A stretch of DNA of 41,146 bases. Origin: Polyangiaceae bacterium. Lineage in GTDB: Bacteria > Myxococcota_A > Polyangia > Polyangiales > Polyangiaceae. Shown here in pieces: positions 34,576-41,146 of the stretch; the first letter of the stretch is position 1, and every line of letters begins with the position of its first letter. Location of the stretch: contig JALHPN010000062.1 in assembly GCA_022842465.1 (NCBI GenBank), positions 1-41,146 of the forward strand, given 5' to 3'. The notes below the pieces were generated by a model, which saw nothing but the letters and a program-made list of their open reading frames with translations, did not search any database and was not told the DNA's origin. Position numbers and translations under genes: made by a program.

Positions 34576-35778
34576 TCAGGACTTCACGACGCCGAGCCGC
34601 TTGCCGACGGTGGCGAAGGCCATGACGGCGCGGTCGATCTGCTCGGGCGTGTGCTCGGCCGAGAGCTGGACGCGGATGCGCGCCTCGCCCTTCGGGACGA
34701 CGGGAAAGAAGAAGCCGATGACGTAAATCCCCTCGGCGAGGAGCGCCTTCGCCATCTCCTGCGCGAGCTTCGCGTCGCCGAGCATCACGGGGACGATCGG
34801 GGTCTGCCCCTCCTTCACGGTGAGCCCCGCCTTCGTCACGCCGTCGCGGAAGCGCTGCGCGTTCGCCATGAGCCGATCGCGGAGCTCCGTCGTGCTGCCG
34901 AGGAGCTCGAGGACGGCGGTCGACGCGCCGGCGATCGCAGGGGGGATCGAGTTGGAGAAGAGGTAGGGACGCGAGCGCTGGCGGAGCATCTCGATGATCT
35001 CGCGACGCCCGGTCGTGAAGCCGCCCGCCGCGCCGCCGAGCGCCTTGCCGAGGGTGGAGGTCATGACGTCGACGCGCTTCTGGACGCCGAAGTGCTCCGG
35101 CGTTCCGCGCCCCGTCTTGCCGATGAAGCCGCTCGCGTGCGAGTCGTCCACCATCACCATCGCGTCGTATTTCTCGGCCAGATCGCAGATCTGGTCGAGC
35201 TTCGCGAGGTAGCCGTCCATCGAGAAGACGCCGTCCGTGGCGATCATCCGGAGCCGCTTGCCCTGCGTCTTCTGGAGCGCGTCCTCGAGGGCCTTCATGT
35301 CCCCGTTCGGATAACGGTGACGCTCGGCCTTGCAGAGGCGGATGCCGTCGATGATCGACGCGTGGTTCAGCGCGTCCGAGATGACGGCGTCCTCCTCGCC
35401 GAGCACGGTCTCGAAGAGGCCGCCGTTCGCGTCGAAGCAGGAGGAGTAGAGAATGGCGTCGTCGGTCCCGAAGAAGGAGGCGATCTTCTTCTCGAGGTCC
35501 CGATGGAGGTCCTGCGTCCCGCAGATGAAGCGGACGGAGCTCATGCCGAAGCCCCGCTCGTCGATGGCCCGGTGCGCCGCCGCGATGACCTTCGGGTGGG
35601 ACGACAGGCCGAGGTAGTTGTTCGCGCAGAAGTTCAGGACCTCGCGGCGCGCATCCCCGACGCCGACGCCGATCTCCGCCGACTGAGGGGTGGTGATGAT
35701 GCGCTCCTCCTTGAAGAGCCCCGCTTCGCGGATTTCCTGGAGGGTGGTCGCGTAGAGGTCCTTGGCCTTCCCGAACAT
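34576..35778 (-). CDS. kbl: 2-amino-3-ketobutyrate CoA ligase (glycine C-acetyltransferase)
   Basis: A 400-residue PLP enzyme that cleaves 2-amino-3-oxobutanoate with CoA to glycine and acetyl-CoA. Features of the alpha-oxoamine synthase family are clear: [57 protein letters not shown] (D211, H214) and the PLP lysine K245 in [15 protein letters not shown]. The sequence is close to Kbl rather than BioF, HemA or Spt in these motifs and in length. Its substrate is made by threonine dehydrogenase, encoded on the opposite strand at 37693-38718. Confidence 0.96.
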   Translation of the reverse strand: MFGKAKDLYATTLQEIREAGLFKEERIITTPQSAEIGVGVGDARREVLNFCANNYLGLSSHPKVIAAAHRAIDERGFGMSSVRFICGTQDLHRDLEKKIASFFGTDDAILYSSCFDANGGLFETVLGEEDAVISDALNHASIIDGIRLCKAERHRYPNGDMKALEDALQKTQGKRLRMIATDGVFSMDGYLAKLDQICDLAEKYDAMVMVDDSHASGFIGKTGRGTPEHFGVQKRVDVMTSTLGKALGGAAGGFTTGRREIIEMLRQRSRPYLFSNSIPPAIAGASTAVLELLGSTTELRDRLMANAQRFRDGVTKAGLTVKEGQTPIVPVMLGDAKLAQEMAKALLAEGIYVIGFFFPVVPKGEARIRVQLSAEHTPEQIDRAVMAFATVGKRLGVVKS

Positions 35779-35901
35779 GCCGGATTCTTACCAGAAGCGG
35801 CGCGCGGCGCGAATGGACCGAGCGGTCGAGCCCGCAGGGTGGAGTCCGCGCGCGCGTGGATCTTCCGTCCCCCCGATCGAGGCAGGGCGCGCCTTTCACT
35901 T

Positions 35902-35917
35902 ATCGAAGTGCTTCGAT
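35902..35917. promoter_or_regulatory. Perfect 16-base inverted repeat upstream of kbl
   Basis: ATCGAAG-TG-CTTCGAT is a perfect inverted repeat, 124 bases upstream of kbl and 152 bases upstream of the winged-helix gene. Its form fits a dimeric repressor site. Confidence 0.45.
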
Positions 35918-35972
35918 CGGCGCTTCAGGACGGCCTCGGCACGGCAGCCCGGGATTTCCGAGGCCGCCCGAG

Positions 35973-35994
35973 ATTCGCGAATTTCCACGCGTGG
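35973..35994. promoter_or_regulatory. Two neighbouring palindromes before the winged-helix gene
   Basis: ATTCGCGAAT (35973-35982) and CCACGCGTGG (35985-35994) are perfect 10-base palindromes two bases apart, just upstream of a candidate promoter for the gene at 36070. They may be protein-binding sites. Confidence 0.35.
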
Positions 35995-36006
35995 GCGGAT
36001 CGGTGC

Positions 36007-36036
36007 TTGCACCCTACACCGGTTGTGAAGTACACG
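36007..36036 (+). promoter_or_regulatory. Candidate promoter of the winged-helix gene
   Basis: TTGCAC (36007-36012), an 18-base spacer and TACACG (36031-36036) form a weak sigma-70-like promoter. A CGGAG ribosome site lies six bases before the ATG at 36070. Confidence 0.35.
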
Positions 36037-36069
36037 CGTCTCGATCCGAACGTCACCACGGAGCCTTTC

Positions 36070-36363
36070 ATGACCTCCATCGATGCCCGCTCGCTCGCCG
36101 CTCACGTCCTCGTCGCCCTCGCCGATGCCCAGTCGCGCGGCCGCACCGCTCGCCTCGACGAGCTCGCCGAGGACCTCGACGTGCGCCGTACCGACGTGCG
36201 CTCGACCGTGACGCAGCTCCACGCCGAGGGCCACGTCGACGCGTACCGCCTCCGGCTGACCATGTCCGGCCTCGCCCTCGCGGCGACCTTCGACGGGTGC
36301 CTCCTCAAGGAGCCGCACCGCGCGATGGAGATGCCGCCCCCGTCGTCGCTCCGCGTCGCCTGA
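36070..36363 (+). CDS. Small winged-helix-like DNA-binding protein
   Basis: A 97-residue protein (MTSIDARSLAAHVLVALADA) with a CGGAG ribosome site. Residues about 25-75 look like a winged helix-turn-helix: LDELAEDLDVRRTDVRSTVT is the HTH and QLHAEGHVDAYRLRLTMSGL the recognition end and wing. The last 25 residues have no pattern. It may be a small regulator and could act on the palindromes upstream of itself and of kbl. No family name is certain. Confidence 0.6.
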   Translation: MTSIDARSLAAHVLVALADAQSRGRTARLDELAEDLDVRRTDVRSTVTQLHAEGHVDAYRLRLTMSGLALAATFDGCLLKEPHRAMEMPPPSSLRVA

Positions 36364-36412
36364 CGGGACGTCGGCGTTGAACGCGGGCTCTCCCTGGGGG
36401 ATGCTCGCGCGC

Positions 36413-37660
36413 ATGACGGTCGTGAGACGCGCGATCCTCGCGAGCATGCTCCTCGCGTGCGCATGCGGCGGCCCGCCGGCACCCCACGCCCCAGAGGGGC
36501 GCGAGCCGGTCTGTCGCGTCGCCGTCGCCCCGTCGGCGGGCGCCTCGGGCGTCGTCGGCCCGCCGGCGCCGTCCCGCGCGGTCGCGCACGTCACGATCCC
36601 GCTCGCACAGGTGCGCTCCCAGCTCGAGACCCGCGTGCCGAGGCGCCTCGCCGAAGAGCGTGATCGCGACCTCGGCGTCGCCGGGCGTCTCCAGACGACG
36701 GTCGACCGCGGGCCCATCGCCGTCACGGTGCAGGGAGAGAGCCTCGTCGTGCGCGCGCCCGTCCACGCTCGCGCCGAGGCGTGCGCGAAGGGACGCTGCT
36801 ACGCCTCCTGCGAGCCCGAGGCGGTCGCGACCGTGACGGTCCCCCTCCGGCTCGGCCCCGACTTCGGGTTCGCGCCCTCGCGGGCGGAGGTCGCCTTCAC
36901 GCGCGGCTGCCAGGTGAGGGCCCTCGGCGGGTTCGTGCGGATCGACGTGACGCCGATGATCGAGGGCGTCGCTCGCGCAGAGCTGCGGCGAATCGAGCGG
37001 GACGTGGACGCGCAGCTCCCGAAGCTCCGTCCCCAGGTCGAGCGCACCTGGCGTCTGCTCGAGGAACCCCGGAAGCTCCCGCTCGGCTGCATCGAGACGA
37101 AGGCTTCTGGCCTCGTGCAGGGCCCGTCGTCCGGTGACGCGACCTCGCTCCGTATGCGCTTCGCGCTGGCGGCGACTCCGGAGGTCCGCGCGGCGTGTGG
37201 CGCTCCCGCTCCGCCGCGCCCGCTCCCTCCGCTCCTCCAGGACCCGTCGATGCCGGCGGAGGACGAGCTCGAGGTCGCCTTCGTGTCGCCCGCCGCGACG
37301 ACCGCGCTCCTCCGCGGCGTCGACTGCGGAGAGGCGGACCTCCACGCGCTCGGCAGCGCGCCGGCGTGGGCCGAGGACGGCCGGAGCGTACGGCTCGGAA
37401 CCGTCGCGGTCGCGGAGCCCGGTCGCGAGGGCCTCGGACCTCGCCTCGCGGCCGACGTGCGGCTCGCGCCTCTCCTCGCGCCGGACGGCCTCCGCGACGC
37501 TCTGCCGGCCCTCGCCTCCGGCCTCGCGGACGCGACGCTCGACGTCCGCGCGAACGTGAGGTCGGTGACGACCGCGCCCCCGGCGAAGGCCCTCTTCCGG
37601 GGCCCGGATCTCGTCGCCACGGCGCGTCTACGCGGCTCCGTGGAGATGCGCTTCAAGTAG
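36413..37660 (+). CDS. DUF4403-family lipoprotein
   Basis: A 415-residue protein. MTVVRRAILASMLLACACGG is a lipoprotein signal (LLAC); ATG 36401 is an alternative four codons earlier. The mature part has AHVTIPLAQVRSQLETRVPR, then VTVQGESLVVRAPVHARAEA and GGFVRIDVTPMIEGVARAEL, the alternating strand pattern with an Arg/Glu-rich central helix that I recall from DUF4403 proteins of unknown function. A second, similar strand set occupies the last third (LEVAFVSPAATTALLRGVDC, VRLAPLLAPDGLRDALPALA). It precedes the threonine dehydrogenase gene by 32 bases on the same strand. Confidence 0.7.
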   Translation: MTVVRRAILASMLLACACGGPPAPHAPEGREPVCRVAVAPSAGASGVVGPPAPSRAVAHVTIPLAQVRSQLETRVPRRLAEERDRDLGVAGRLQTTVDRGPIAVTVQGESLVVRAPVHARAEACAKGRCYASCEPEAVATVTVPLRLGPDFGFAPSRAEVAFTRGCQVRALGGFVRIDVTPMIEGVARAELRRIERDVDAQLPKLRPQVERTWRLLEEPRKLPLGCIETKASGLVQGPSSGDATSLRMRFALAATPEVRAACGAPAPPRPLPPLLQDPSMPAEDELEVAFVSPAATTALLRGVDCGEADLHALGSAPAWAEDGRSVRLGTVAVAEPGREGLGPRLAADVRLAPLLAPDGLRDALPALASGLADATLDVRANVRSVTTAPPAKALFRGPDLVATARLRGSVEMRFK

Positions 37661-37692
37661 CGACGCCCGTTTGCTAGCGTGCGCGCCGCCCC

Positions 37693-38718
37693 ATGAAGCC
37701 CGTCGTCCTCGTCACTGGTGCGAACGGCGAGATCGGCCGCACGCTCCTCCAGCGCCTGCACACCGACGGCCGCTACCGCGTCGTCACGGTCGATCTCACG
37801 CCGCTCCCGGAGAAGTACCGCTCGTTCTGCCTCGAGACGTACGCCGGCAACATCATGGACCGCTATCTGCTCGACCAGATCGCGGCGCACCACGAGATCG
37901 AGGTCGTCGTCCACCTCGCGGCGCTCCTCTCGACGCGCGGGGAGCGCGACCCGGCGCTCGCCCACCAGGTGAACGTCGAGGGCACCCTCCACCTCCTGCG
38001 CATGGCGCAGAACCAGTCGGAGCGCCTCGGCCGCGCCGTGCGCTTCCTCTTCCCGAGCTCGATCGCCGTCTACGGCTTCTCCTCCCTCGAGGAGAAGGCG
38101 CGCGCCGGGCGCGTCCGTGAGGACGATCACAACGTGCCCATAACGATGTACGGCTGCAACAAGCTCTACTGCGAGCACCTCGGCCGGTACTTCACCCTCT
38201 ACTTCCGGCAGATGGGCGCGCTCTCCTCGGCCGCGCGGCTCGACTTCCGCTCGATCCGCTACCCCGGCCTCATCTCGGCCGAGACGGTGCCGACGGGCGG
38301 CACGAGCGACTTCGGTCCCGAGATGCTCCACGCCGCGGCGCAGAGGCAGCCCTACGAGTGCTTCGTGCGGCCGGACGCGAAGATCCCGTTCATGGCGATG
38401 CCGGACGCGGTGACGTCGCTCGTCCACCTCCTCGAGGCCGACCGAGCGAAGCTCACGCAGACCGTCTACAACGTGAGCGGCTTCTCCGTCAGCGCGCAGC
38501 AGATCGCCGATCGCGTGCGGAAGGCGTTCCCCGGCGCCGAGATCACCTTCGAGCCGGACGCGGCGCGCTCGCGCATCGTCGACTCGTGGCCCGAGGACGT
38601 GGACGACTCCCGCGCGCGCGCCGACTGGGGCTGGAAGCCCGCGTACGAAGTGGACCGCGCCTTCGACGAGTACCTCGTCCCCCAGATCCGGAAGCGCTAC
38701 GCCCAAGGGCACGCGTAG
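37693..38718 (+). CDS. tdh: L-threonine 3-dehydrogenase, SDR (epimerase-like) type
   Basis: A 341-residue NAD-dependent enzyme of the extended SDR family. The Rossmann motif is VTGANGEIG (7-15), with VHLAALLSTRGERDP after it, PSSIAVYG (121-128) and the catalytic pair Y153/K157 in MYGCNKLYCE. FRSIRYPGLIS (185-195), GGTSDF and FMAMPDAV are hallmarks of the SDR-type threonine dehydrogenases, which oxidise L-threonine to 2-amino-3-oxobutanoate. These differ from the zinc-dependent MDR-type Tdh of E. coli. The product is the substrate of Kbl, encoded at 34576-35778. A sugar-epimerase role is less likely given these motifs. Confidence 0.85.
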   Translation: MKPVVLVTGANGEIGRTLLQRLHTDGRYRVVTVDLTPLPEKYRSFCLETYAGNIMDRYLLDQIAAHHEIEVVVHLAALLSTRGERDPALAHQVNVEGTLHLLRMAQNQSERLGRAVRFLFPSSIAVYGFSSLEEKARAGRVREDDHNVPITMYGCNKLYCEHLGRYFTLYFRQMGALSSAARLDFRSIRYPGLISAETVPTGGTSDFGPEMLHAAAQRQPYECFVRPDAKIPFMAMPDAVTSLVHLLEADRAKLTQTVYNVSGFSVSAQQIADRVRKAFPGAEITFEPDAARSRIVDSWPEDVDDSRARADWGWKPAYEVDRAFDEYLVPQIRKRYAQGHA

Positions 38719-38720
38719 CG

Positions 38721-39725
38721 ATGCGCTTCGGGCGCGGGCTCGTGGCGGCGGCGTGCGCGGCGGCGGCGCTCGCGCACGAGGGCCCTGCGCGCGCGGTCGA
38801 TCCGGCCCAGGCACAGCTCGCGGAGGCGCTCTTCTCCGAGGCGCGGACGCTGATGGCGTCGAAGCGCTACACGGAGGCGTGCCCGAAGCTCGCCGAGTCG
38901 CAGCGGCTCGATCCGAGCATGGGCACGCTCTTGAACCTCGCGGTCTGCCACGAGGAGGACGGGAAGCTCGCGACGGCGGCGGCGGAGTACCGCGAGGTGA
39001 TCGCGATCGCGACGCGCGAGAACCGCGCCGATCGCCGCGTCCTCGCCGAGGCACGCTTGAAGGCGCTCGAGGCGAGCGTGCCGAAGCTCGCCGTGTCGCC
39101 GTCGGCGCGCGTGCAAGAGCTCGAGGGCGTCGCCGTGACGCTCGACGGGCTCGAGCTCCGCGCGCCCGCGTGGGGCGTCGCGTCGCCGGTCGACCCGGGC
39201 GCGCACCTCGTGACGGTCTCGGCCGCGAACCACGCGTCGTGGACGACGACGGTGCCGATCCAGCGCGGCGAGACGCGGAACGTCGAGATCGACCTCCCCG
39301 AGCCGCTCGCAGCCCCGCCGGGGACATGGCCCGCGGCAGCTCCCCCGCCGCGCGCGCTCCCCCCGCCGATGCCCGAGGCGGGCGGGGCGACGAAGCACAA
39401 CCCGGTCCACACCGTCCTCCTCGTGTCCTCGCTCGCCGGCTACGCGGGGGCGGTGGCGTTCGGGCTCATGACCCTGGCCGCCAACAAGCGCGCTTCGGAC
39501 GGCTGCCTCGCCGACCGGGGCTACTGCTTCACCGAAGACGGCCGCGACGCGGCGGCGAGCCGGAACACGTACGCCTGGCTCAGCACGATCTCGATCGCCG
39601 TCGCCGTCGGGTCGAGCATCGGGCTGCTCGTCGTCCCCGTCCGCGTCTCGACGACGGCGAAGGCGCCGCCGGCCACGCGCCTCGGCATCGGTCTCGGCGC
39701 CGTGTCCCTCGCGGGGACGTTCTGA
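38721..39725 (+). CDS. TPR and PEGA-like envelope protein (paralogue)
   Basis: A 334-residue protein starting two bases after the tdh stop. MRFGRGLVAAACAAAALAHE is a signal peptide. The TPR-like region (about 30-110) has TEACPKLAESQRLDPSMGTL, then LNLAVCHEEDGKLATAA, nearly the same phrases as the protein at 27978-28964. A PEGA-like stretch (VAVTLDGLELRAPAWGVASP) follows, with Pro-rich linker and two hydrophobic helices near the C-terminus. The proteins are clear paralogues with shared domain order. The next gene starts in the stop codon. Confidence 0.85.
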   Translation: MRFGRGLVAAACAAAALAHEGPARAVDPAQAQLAEALFSEARTLMASKRYTEACPKLAESQRLDPSMGTLLNLAVCHEEDGKLATAAAEYREVIAIATRENRADRRVLAEARLKALEASVPKLAVSPSARVQELEGVAVTLDGLELRAPAWGVASPVDPGAHLVTVSAANHASWTTTVPIQRGETRNVEIDLPEPLAAPPGTWPAAAPPPRALPPPMPEAGGATKHNPVHTVLLVSSLAGYAGAVAFGLMTLAANKRASDGCLADRGYCFTEDGRDAAASRNTYAWLSTISIAVAVGSSIGLLVVPVRVSTTAKAPPATRLGIGLGAVSLAGTF

Positions 39726-40771
39726 TGCTTCGCCGCGCGCTCTCGCTCCTCGGGCTCGCGCTCGCGCTCTCGAGCTGCATCTTCCTCCAGGGCGAGGTGG
39801 AGGCAGGGGCGCACTGCGGCTTCGCCGGCACGACGGCGTGCGCGACCTGCGTGCGCACGAAGTGTCAGCCGACCGTGGACGCGTGCTGCGACGACGCGTC
39901 GTGCCGTTCGCCCTCGTTCGCGAGCGCGGCGCCGCTCGACGCGCTCGACGCCTGCGGCAACGGCCCCTCCACCACGTGCGCAGAGGAGCTCGCGAAGACG
40001 AGGGCAGGCACGCCGACGGCCGACGCGATGTTCGCGTGCCTGAAGTCCTCGTGCCGCGACGACTGCCTGTCCGGCGCGAAGGTGCCCTTCTCGTGCGACG
40101 TCCCGCGCGAGTCCGACCAGGCCTGTGCCGCATGCATCTACACGAGCTGCGGCGCGGCGCTCGACACGTGCTGCAAGGACGACCAGTGCAACCGCTCGTC
40201 GAGCTACGTGAAGAGCGACACGTTCGAGCTCCTCGGCGCCTGCACGAGCGAGGACGCGCCCGGCTGCGTCTACCGCGCGGCGCGCGCGAGCACGGACGGC
40301 AGTGAGGGCGTCGTCTCCAGGTGCATCGAGGAGAGCTGCGGGGCGGCTTGCTTCGGCAACTATCGCGCCCACCAGTCCTGCCAGCTCCGTGAGGGCGGCC
40401 AGTACTGCTCGTGCCAGGACGCGCTCGCGTCCGCCGGCACCGAGTGCTCGACCGCGACCGGCAAGGGGCCGTGCGTCGTCGGCAAGCGCGGATGCCAGTG
40501 CGGGGCGTACACGTGCTCGAGGTCGTCGCGCGAGTGCGCGTGCGGCTTCGACGGCGATCCCGACGCGAACCTCGAGGTCTGCGAGATCGCGGACGGGAGC
40601 ATGGGCGTCTGCTGCTTGAGGCTCGAAGATACGAGCGTCACGTGCACGTGCTTGCCGAACTCGACGTCGTGCCTCTCGGACGCGGACGCGAAGGTGACGT
40701 CGTGCGCGCTCGCGGACGTGCGGCGCGTGCTCGAGGGGGCGGAGCGCTGGGTCACGGTCTGCTCCCAGTAG
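39725..40771 (+). CDS. Highly Cys-rich lipoprotein, coupled to TPR/PEGA gene
   Basis: A 348-residue protein. MLRRALSLLGLALALSSC is a lipoprotein signal (Cys 18). I count 43 cysteines. An internal repeat is visible: CATCVRTKCQPTVDACCDDASC-like and CAACIYTSCGAALDTC then CKDDQC both follow C-x2-C-x4-C-x6-CC-x4-C. The ATG overlaps the TGA of the TPR/PEGA gene (TGATG), so they are coupled. The gene order and the disulfide-rich character repeat the pair at 27025-28964, although the Cys patterns of the two lipoproteins differ. Function unknown. Confidence 0.8.
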   Translation: MLRRALSLLGLALALSSCIFLQGEVEAGAHCGFAGTTACATCVRTKCQPTVDACCDDASCRSPSFASAAPLDALDACGNGPSTTCAEELAKTRAGTPTADAMFACLKSSCRDDCLSGAKVPFSCDVPRESDQACAACIYTSCGAALDTCCKDDQCNRSSSYVKSDTFELLGACTSEDAPGCVYRAARASTDGSEGVVSRCIEESCGAACFGNYRAHQSCQLREGGQYCSCQDALASAGTECSTATGKGPCVVGKRGCQCGAYTCSRSSRECACGFDGDPDANLEVCEIADGSMGVCCLRLEDTSVTCTCLPNSTSCLSDADAKVTSCALADVRRVLEGAERWVTVCSQ

Positions 40772-41146
40772 TCACGGGCTCGAGCTCCGCGATGTCTGCG
40801 AGCGCGCGCCGCGCGTCGACTGGAGCGCGACGCTCGAACGGCAGACAATCATGCGTCATTTCGGTCTAACGAGGCCTCAGTGGGGATCCCGCGTGGTCTC
40901 TGGGAGACGACCGTCGAACCGGCCACCACGGAAGTCCTCGCATGGCTAGGGCCTGTCCCTGAATCTCTCGGTCTCCCACGTGCCCGTGCCCGTGCCCGTG
41001 CCCGTGCCCGGCAATGGAGGCCTCGACGTCGCCGGCGCGGTGCAACAACGCAGATAGGTGACGTTCCTGCCTAGGTCCCTGGTGACGTCAGGTGCCGTCG
41101 GGGACGTGGCTCGCGCTCGATCCGCGCGATCGCTGCCGGGCAGCAT
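40772..41146. other. Intergenic end of the window
   Basis: No gene is recognised. The region contains a hexamer repeat (40979-41009). Open frames across it, including a His-Gly repeat frame on the minus strand, derive from that repeat and are not credible genes. Confidence 0.4.
40979..41009. repeat. Hexamer tandem repeat, five CGTGCC units
   Basis: Five copies of CGTGCC run from 40979 to 41008, then CGG breaks the pattern. Simple GTGCCC/GGGCAC arrays of this kind, which may vary in length, are familiar in myxobacterial intergenic DNA. Confidence 0.9.

Noticed and set aside
35779..36069. Glycine or threonine riboswitch upstream of kbl
   Set aside because: No conserved riboswitch core or terminator structure is visible; only short palindromes.
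40866..41048. Minus-strand frame with His-Gly repeats as a metal-binding peptide
   Set aside because: The repeat is simply the hexamer DNA array read in one frame; no ribosome site or conserved flank.

Overview
The window is about 70% GC, with short intergenic gaps and many start-to-stop overlaps. It is rich in Ser/Thr kinases, lipoproteins, RCC1-like and TPR/PEGA proteins, and carries a MYXO-CTERM-like C-terminus and a fibro-slime domain. Together these point to a large-genome myxobacterium (Myxococcota, most likely the Polyangia side). This is inferred from protein style; no rRNA is present to confirm it.

Layout. 1-1360: the tail of a TPR-like protein, then a recombination scar. The scar has a tyrosine-recombinase C-terminal fragment and an IS66-type TnpA N-terminal fragment between two 23-bp direct repeats (22/23 identical), beside tRNA-Pro(UGG). 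1.5-8.1 kb: ferritin-like lipoprotein, a Ser/Thr kinase fused to a receiver domain, a DUF6544-like membrane protein, a conserved hypothetical, two lipoproteins and tRNA-Ala(CGC) with its own promoter. 8.1-10.5 kb: a small lipoprotein, a SctR/FliP plus FliO pair with no other export genes beside it, and a fibro-slime lipoprotein. 10.5-13.8 kb: aspartokinase overlapping a nucleoside-phosphorylase-like gene, YceI, and a maltose-O-acetyltransferase-like enzyme coupled to a large RCC1-like lipoprotein. 16.2-20 kb: a 1261-residue surface protein with a LamG-like domain, 12 Ig-like repeats and a MYXO-CTERM-like tail. 20-25.5 kb: a beta-barrel-like protein, two proteins each made of three DsbA-like thioredoxin domains, and an exported hypothetical. 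25.7-31.2 kb: a second RCC1-like lipoprotein, an overlapping kinase / TPR-PEGA / Cys-rich lipoprotein operon, and a PAP2 phosphatase. 31.2-36.4 kb: chorismate mutase-prephenate dehydrogenase, glutamate-type dehydrogenase, a LamG-like lipoprotein, Kbl and a small winged-helix protein. 36.4-40.8 kb: DUF4403 lipoprotein, SDR-type threonine dehydrogenase, and a second TPR-PEGA / Cys-rich lipoprotein pair.

How the genes may work together. Metabolic genes centre on amino acids: aspartate kinase, tyrosine biosynthesis, glutamate dehydrogenase, and threonine-to-glycine cleavage (Tdh plus Kbl, on opposite strands about 1.9 kb apart). The rest is mostly cell-envelope biology. About a dozen predicted lipoproteins, several very Cys-rich, sit close to two triple-DsbA proteins that could oxidise or isomerise them. 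The TPR-PEGA / Cys-rich lipoprotein pair occurs twice, once under a membrane-anchored kinase, and looks like a repeated envelope module of unknown function. No CRISPR array, prophage or complete insertion sequence is visible.
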